DNA of 50,108 nucleotides from Chloroflexota bacterium (GTDB lineage Bacteria; Chloroflexota; Limnocylindria; Limnocylindrales; CSP1-4): contig JADDQH010000012.1 of assembly GCA_016781485.1 (NCBI GenBank), positions 1-50,108 on the forward strand, in the 5' to 3' direction. The notes beneath the pieces are model-generated. The model was given only the letters and a program-made list of their open reading frames with translations, did no database searches and was not told the origin of the DNA. Position numbers and translations under genes: made by a program. This document shows, one piece after another, positions 45,914 to 50,108 of this stretch (positions are counted from its first letter, which is position 1; every line of letters starts with the position of its first letter).

Positions 45914-47645
45914 GCGCTGCTCCTCTGCCTGCCGTATCGGCCGCATCCTCGCCATCGCCTGTGTTCCCGCGGCCCATCATCAGGGCCGGAACGATGGCGA
46001 GGACCATCACCGCTGCCGCGATCGCGAACAGTCCTGTGAGGATACCTGCAGCCTCGCCCGCCGCCCACCGTTCCAGTGCCTCCACGACCAGCCCGTCCTC
46101 GAGTGGCCGTCCGCGGAGTCCGGGCGGCAGGACGGCGTCGCGCGCTGCCTGATCCACTTCCACCACGCTCAGTGCCTTGATCCGGTTCGACCCGATCGCA
46201 GTAAGGACCGCGAGGCCGACCGCCATCCCGAGCATCCGCGCGACCGTGACCCCCGCCGACGCGACGCCATAGGCGCCACGCCCGAGCGCTTCCACGGCGG
46301 CCGTCGAGCGCGGCGTGACCGTTACGCCGAAGCCGAGCCCGAACAGCGCGAGACCGGCGGCGAGCACGATCAGCGCCGTGCTCGGTCGCGAGAACGCGAG
46401 CAGGCCGAGGCCGGCGGTGCCGAGCCCGAGACCGAACAGGCTGATCAAGACCACGCCGGTCCTGCGCAGCACGAACCCAGATCCGAGGGCGCCGAGCGCC
46501 ATCGCGCCGGCCAGTGCGCCCAGCGCGATCCTCTGCTCCTCCGGGCCACCGTACCGAACGCGATCGACGAACACCGCTCCGCCGACGATCGCGGTCGCGA
46601 GGGCGTAGCCCGTGAGGAGACTGACGAGCATCGCGCTGGCGAAGATCCGATCGGTGAACAAGCGCGGCTCGAGGAACGGCTCGCGCGCTGTCCTCAATCG
46701 GAGCACGACAAGGATCGTGGCAGCGATCGCGATCAGCGCCAGGATCGCGGGATCGAGCGGACCTGCCTCCTCGCCGACCCACGTCAGCGCAAGGAGGGCG
46801 GCGGCGAGCGCGACGGTGAACAGCGCCGCGCCGAGCAGGTCGAGACCGGCCCCCGCCCTGCTCCGTGGCCACGCCGGCGCGGCCGCCCAGAGGTAGGCCA
46901 TCGCGAGGATGGCCACAGGCGCGCCGAGGTAGAAGACCCACCGCCACGCGGGCGCGAGCAGATCGAACGCCAGCGTCCGCCGAAGCCCGGCGTCGTCGAG
47001 GACGGGCGCGATCTCGAAGGTCTCGAGGACGGCGGCGCCGGCGAATGGTCCGATCGCCATGCCGAGGAACGTGAGCGCGGCCACTGCGCCGAGTGCGCGC
47101 GCACGCGGCGCACCGGCGAACAGATGGCTCGCGCCGGCGGTCGCGAGCGGGACGATCGCCCCACCCCCCATCCCCTGCAGGACCCTCGCGGCGATCAGCT
47201 GGTCGAGTGTCTGAGCGGCGCCCGCGAGCAGCGAGCCCGCGGCGAAGACGAGCAGCGCGAGCTGGAACAGCAGCGGCAGCCCGTACCGGTCCGCCGCTCG
47301 CCCCGCCAGTGGCATCGTGGCGATGTACGCGAGGAGATAGCCGTTCACAACCCATGACGCGTGCCTGATGAGCGTCCAATCTCCGAAGTGGGCGACGATC
47401 CCGGGCAGCGCGACGGCAGTGATCATCAGTTCCACGCCGACCAGGCACGCACCGGCGCCGAGGGCAGCGAGCAGAAGGAGGCGGCCGAGGCTCACGGCGT
47501 AATCGTCCGGCATCGGGCCGAACGCCGTCAGCTGCAAAGCAGCGGGGATGTGAGGCCGCTCGCTTCGGGTGGGTACCACGTCACGCACAGGGTCGGATGG
47601 GGGCGCTTGACGCACGCGCGCGGCGGGACTAATATCAATCTCCAT
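45879..47645 (-). CDS. MFS transporter, probable DHA2-type drug/H+ exporter
   Basis: About 14 membrane helices are predicted in 588 residues, the DHA2 layout. The second-helix region reads ITAVALPGIVAHFGD, and the loop after helix 2 has PLAGRAADRYG, the MFS signature. LQGMGGGAIVPLA is the antiporter-type motif C neighbourhood, and the first half ends with AIGPFAGAAVLE. The central loop is long. Drug or other amphiphile export is the family's usual role. It faces an ArsR-family gene, a common pair for a regulated exporter. The CorA gene overlaps its 3' end. ATG 47645 is uncertain: a TATAAA on the minus strand abuts it, so GTG 47615 or ATG 47513 may be used. Confidence 0.8.
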   Translation of the reverse strand: MEIDISPAARVRQAPPSDPVRDVVPTRSERPHIPAALQLTAFGPMPDDYAVSLGRLLLLAALGAGACLVGVELMITAVALPGIVAHFGDWTLIRHASWVVNGYLLAYIATMPLAGRAADRYGLPLLFQLALLVFAAGSLLAGAAQTLDQLIAARVLQGMGGGAIVPLATAGASHLFAGAPRARALGAVAALTFLGMAIGPFAGAAVLETFEIAPVLDDAGLRRTLAFDLLAPAWRWVFYLGAPVAILAMAYLWAAAPAWPRSRAGAGLDLLGAALFTVALAAALLALTWVGEEAGPLDPAILALIAIAATILVVLRLRTAREPFLEPRLFTDRIFASAMLVSLLTGYALATAIVGGAVFVDRVRYGGPEEQRIALGALAGAMALGALGSGFVLRRTGVVLISLFGLGLGTAGLGLLAFSRPSTALIVLAAGLALFGLGFGVTVTPRSTAAVEALGRGAYGVASAGVTVARMLGMAVGLAVLTAIGSNRIKALSVVEVDQAARDAVLPPGLRGRPLEDGLVVEALERWAAGEAAGILTGLFAIAAAVMVLAIVPALMMGRGNTGDGEDAADTAGRGAARDDEGEAALAL

Positions 47646-47650
47646 TTATA
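47607..47650 (+). promoter_or_regulatory. Promoter of the ArsR/inositol operon in an A/T-rich island
   Basis: TTGACG (47607-47612) and TAATAT (47630-47635) are 17 bp apart, a near-consensus promoter reading right. The following TTTATA (47645-47650) is TATAAA on the other strand and could be the -10 box of the MFS gene. About 25 A/T-rich bases in a 70% GC region mark a shared divergent control region, where the ArsR-family protein could act. Confidence 0.6.
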
Positions 47651-47651
47651 A

Positions 47652-48032
47652 GTGGTCCGCCGTCGACGCCTCGGCGAGAGACCGGAGGACTTCCAGCCAG
47701 TGCCCAGCCCCGCGCGGATCAGGTCGACCCTCGCGACGATGACCGCTGCCCCCGACGACGTCCGCGAGCTGCGCGCCTTCCACAAGGCGCTCGCCGATGT
47801 CACGCGCCTCCGCATCCTGCATCGTCTCGCCGAAGCCCCTGCGACCGTGACCGAGATCATCGAGCACGTCGACCTCTCCCAGCCGCTTGTCTCGTGGCAC
47901 CTTCGGACGCTCCGCGCGGCGGGCCTCATCGAAACGCGGCGGACAGGACGAGAGGTCGTGTGCTCGTTCCGGCGAGACGCGCTCGATGCGTTCGTGCAAC
48001 GGGAACGGGAGTTCCTGGGGATGGCGGGGTGA
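47652..48032 (+). CDS. ArsR-family winged-helix regulator
   Basis: The core ELRAFHKALADVTRLRILHRL-EAPATVTEIIEHVDLSQPLVSWHLRTLRAAGLIETRRTGREVVCSF is a classic ArsR winged helix. Typical metal-site motifs (ELCVCD or a DxHx10HxxE helix) are missing, so it probably senses something else. From GTG 47652 it has 126 residues; ATG 47739 gives a 97-residue version closer to the core. Its promoter lies at 47607. It is the first gene of an operon with the inositol-phospholipid genes (GTGA overlap) and is divergent from the MFS exporter. It may regulate either. Confidence 0.85.
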   Translation: MVRRRRLGERPEDFQPVPSPARIRSTLATMTAAPDDVRELRAFHKALADVTRLRILHRLAEAPATVTEIIEHVDLSQPLVSWHLRTLRAAGLIETRRTGREVVCSFRRDALDAFVQREREFLGMAG

Positions 48033-48691
48033 CCACGATGGGTGAGCAGTCGTTCGTCTCGGCCGAGTTGCGCGACCGGATGCGTGGCAGCGCGGCTCCG
48101 TTCGCCACTGCCCTCGGCCGGCTCGGTCTGACCCCGAACGTGCTGACGCTCTCAGGCTTCGTCATCTCGTGCGCCGCCGCCGGCCTCGCCGGGGTCCAGC
48201 TCTGGCTCGCCGCAGGCGTGGTGAGCGTGCTGGGTGCCGTCTTCGACATGCTCGACGGAGCGCTGGCGCGAGCGACGGGGCGAACGAGCAAGCTCGGGGG
48301 CTTCCTCGACAGCACCTTCGACCGCTGGGGTGAGGCGGTCGTCTACGCCGGGATCACAGCCGGGGGCGTCTACGCGAGCGCTCCGGGAGTGGCGCTCCTC
48401 GCCGTGCTCGCGATGAGCTCGGCGTTCATGGTGAGCTACACGCGCGCGAAGGCGGAAAGCCTCGGGTTCCGGGGAGAAGTCGGGATCGCGCCGCGACCCG
48501 AGCGGATCGTGATCCTCGCCGCCGGACTCGGTGCCGCCGGTCTCACCGGCGGACCCGCTCATGGCGCCTGGCTCCAGGCGTCACTCGCGATCATCTTCGT
48601 GCTCAGCACGATCACCACCATCCAGCGCATCTGGTACGTGCGCAGCCAGGCCGCGTCGAACGACGCGACGCCCAAGGAGGAACAGCAGTGA
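48029..48691 (+). CDS. CDP-alcohol phosphatidyltransferase, probable phosphatidylinositol phosphate synthase
   Basis: The enzyme joins CDP-diacylglycerol to an alcohol in the membrane. The signature D-G-x2-A-R-x8-G-x3-D-x3-D is complete in [29 protein letters not shown], including all catalytic aspartates. About six membrane helices are predicted. The next gene makes inositol-1-phosphate, so the acceptor is probably that, giving phosphatidylinositol phosphate as in mycobacteria. Phosphatidylglycerol phosphate synthase is the main alternative. GTG 48029 makes GTGA with the ArsR stop; ATG 48038 is also possible. Confidence 0.85.
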   Translation: MTTMGEQSFVSAELRDRMRGSAAPFATALGRLGLTPNVLTLSGFVISCAAAGLAGVQLWLAAGVVSVLGAVFDMLDGALARATGRTSKLGGFLDSTFDRWGEAVVYAGITAGGVYASAPGVALLAVLAMSSAFMVSYTRAKAESLGFRGEVGIAPRPERIVILAAGLGAAGLTGGPAHGAWLQASLAIIFVLSTITTIQRIWYVRSQAASNDATPKEEQQ

Positions 48692-49932
48692 ACATCGAAG
48701 GGACGATCCCGGCGTCTGCGGAGTCGGCGGGCGGAAACGGACATCGCGACGGACGACGCGACGGGCGGAAGGTCCGCGTTGCGATCGTCGGCGTCGGCAA
48801 CTGCGCGAGCAGTCTCGTACAGGGTCGGTACTACTACGAGAACGCGCAGCCGGGCGAGCAGATCCCGGGGCTGATGCACGTCGAGCTCGGCGGTTACCAC
48901 GTCCGGGACGTCGAGTTCGTGGCGGCCTTCGACATCGACAAGAACAAGGTCGGCAGGGACCTCTCCGAGGCGATCTATACCGAGCCGAACAACACGTACG
49001 TGTTCCACCGGGTGCCCCACCTCGGGGTCCCCGTGGAGCGCGGGATGACGCACGACGGGCTCGGCAAGTATCTGTCCCAGGTGATCGAGAAGGCGCCGGG
49101 GGAGACCGCCGACATCGTCGGGATCCTGAAGGAGCGCCAGGTCGACGTGCTCGTCTCGTACCTGCCCGTCGGTTCGGAGCAGGCGACCAAGTGGTACGCG
49201 GAGCAGTGCCTCCAAGCGGGCGTCGCGTTCGTGAATGCCATCCCGGTGTTCATCGGCCGCGAGCCCTACTGGCAGCGGCGGTTCGCGCAGCATGGGCTGC
49301 CGGTCGTGGGCGATGACATCAAGAGCCAGGTAGGGGCGACGATCACCCATCGTGTCCTGACCCGGCTGTTCGAAGACCGCGGCGTCCGCCTCGACCGGAC
49401 GTACCAGCTGAACTTCGGCGGGAACACGGACTTTCTCAACATGCTCGAGCGTGAGCGGCTGGAGTCGAAGAAGATCTCGAAGACGAATGCCGTGACGTCG
49501 ATGCTCGACCACGAACTGCCGGCGGAGGACGTGCACGTCGGCCCTTCGGACTACGTGCCGTGGCTCAAGGACCGCAAGTGGTGCCATATCCGGATGGAGG
49601 GCACGACGTTCGGGGACGTCCCCTTGAACATCGACCTGAAGCTCGAGGTGTGGGACAGCCCGAACAGCGCGGGCGTCATCATCGACGCCGTCCGATGCGC
49701 GAAGCTCGGGCTCGACCGTGGCCTGGCGGGAACGCTCGTCGCCCCGTCGGCCTACTTCATGAAGAGCCCGCCGCTGCAGATCCACGACGACGAGGCGCGG
49801 GAGCGCGTCGAGGCGTTCATCCGCGGCGAGGACGACGAGGTCCTCATGGGCGGCGAGGAGCCCGAGCGGACCCAGGAACGGGGCGGCAAGTCGACGCGAA
49901 CGACGCGGACGGCGGCGCCGGTCGCGGGCTGA
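48688..49932 (+). CDS. ino1: Inositol-1-phosphate synthase (myo-inositol-3-phosphate synthase)
   Basis: The enzyme converts glucose-6-phosphate to inositol-1(3)-phosphate with an internal NAD redox cycle. The NAD-binding motif [14 protein letters not shown] is near residue 33, [17 protein letters not shown] near 158, and the [11 protein letters not shown] block near 212 has the family's Asp and Lys. Later come [11 protein letters not shown] (near 249) and [14 protein letters not shown]. It is the short bacterial form (414 residues with disordered ends). GTG 48688 overlaps the upstream stop as GTGA, so synthesis and use of inositol phosphate are coupled. Glucose-6-phosphate is also the OtsA acceptor nearby. 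Confidence 0.95.
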   Translation: MNIEGTIPASAESAGGNGHRDGRRDGRKVRVAIVGVGNCASSLVQGRYYYENAQPGEQIPGLMHVELGGYHVRDVEFVAAFDIDKNKVGRDLSEAIYTEPNNTYVFHRVPHLGVPVERGMTHDGLGKYLSQVIEKAPGETADIVGILKERQVDVLVSYLPVGSEQATKWYAEQCLQAGVAFVNAIPVFIGREPYWQRRFAQHGLPVVGDDIKSQVGATITHRVLTRLFEDRGVRLDRTYQLNFGGNTDFLNMLERERLESKKISKTNAVTSMLDHELPAEDVHVGPSDYVPWLKDRKWCHIRMEGTTFGDVPLNIDLKLEVWDSPNSAGVIIDAVRCAKLGLDRGLAGTLVAPSAYFMKSPPLQIHDDEARERVEAFIRGEDDEVLMGGEEPERTQERGGKSTRTTRTAAPVAG

Positions 49933-49966
49933 CGGGAACGACCGCCGCTTGAGCCCTTCGGGGTCG

Positions 49967-50108
49967 ATGGCGGAAGGGACGCGGAACACGAGGTCGGCGG
50001 GGAGCGGTCTTGAGTTCGCTCCGCACCGCCGGCCTCGCCGAACGGAACGGCTCGGCGGTTCGGCGTGGCGCGCGCGGGAGGCCGCGGCACTGCTCGGCTA
50101 CCGCGCGG
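49967..50108 (+). CDS. Possible start of a further gene (runs off the window)
   Basis: From ATG 49967 a frame is open for 47 codons to the window edge. Its last residues, RAREAAALLGYRA, look protein-like. There is only a weak GGGG ribosome site, and the early part is Arg-rich. It could also be non-coding downstream sequence of ino1. Function cannot be guessed. Confidence 0.25.
   Translation, partial: MAEGTRNTRSAGSGLEFAPHRRPRRTERLGGSAWRAREAAALLGYRA
50036..50065 (+). terminator. Inverted repeat after ino1, possible terminator
   Basis: CGCCGAAC (50036-50043) and GTTCGGCG (50058-50065) are perfect 8-bp arms with a 14-base loop, about 100 bases after the ino1 stop. No T-run. It falls inside the possible gene starting at 49967, so only one of the two is likely right. 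Confidence 0.3.

Overview
This is one 50.1 kb stretch of a very GC-rich bacterial chromosome (about 70% G+C by eye) with many GTG, TTG and probable CTG starts and dense GTGA/ATGA stop-start overlaps. The mix of genes fits a Chloroflexota-type chromosome best: an HspR-Hsp20-Lon heat-shock block, hpt beside a small PD-(D/E)XK-like protein, inositol phospholipid synthesis, and a complex I cluster with fused input subunits. That placement is inference and was not checked against a database. No rRNA, tRNA, CRISPR array, insertion sequence or prophage was recognised. Most of the window is chromosomal housekeeping sequence.

Layout. 1-5.1 kb: start of a lipoprotein gene, a leader rich in inverted repeats, a leftward operon (zinc-ribbon protein, PD-(D/E)XK-like protein, hpt, membrane protein), a divergent CsoR-type repressor with an operator over its -10 box, a 480 bp gap, then rsmG and a metallophosphoesterase. 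5.1-10.1 kb: a potassium-type cluster (KimA-like APC transporter, universal stress protein, two TrkA/RCK proteins) and a membrane protein. 10.1-18.4 kb: protein quality control (hsp20, hspR, lon, a DnaJ of the CbpA type, a broken Clp-fold protease gene, clpB). 18.4-24.9 kb: MidA-like methyltransferase, NUDIX hydrolase, cupin, membrane protein, purH, glpX, folK.

25.0-40.5 kb is a 13-gene complex I operon in the order A-B-C-D-H-(I/E fusion)-F-(ferredoxin/GltD/ferredoxin fusion)-J-K-L-M-N. The membrane arm and the NuoB/C/D connecting module look normal. The electron-input end does not: there is no NuoG with a molybdopterin-type fold, no separate NuoE or NuoI, the NuoF N3 cluster has lost a cysteine, and the second ferredoxin half of NuoI appears to sit at the C-terminus of a GltD-type flavoprotein. 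This is the most unusual system in the window.

40.5-50.1 kb: an OtsA/OtsB pair for trehalose or a related sugar, a thioredoxin-like membrane protein, a sortase-like protein without the usual cysteine, a CorA-like transporter with an altered signature, an MFS exporter, and an operon of an ArsR-family regulator, a phosphatidylinositol-phosphate-type synthase and inositol-1-phosphate synthase. Several genes outside operons have a TAnnnT box 6-10 bases before the start codon, which suggests leaderless or nearly leaderless transcription.
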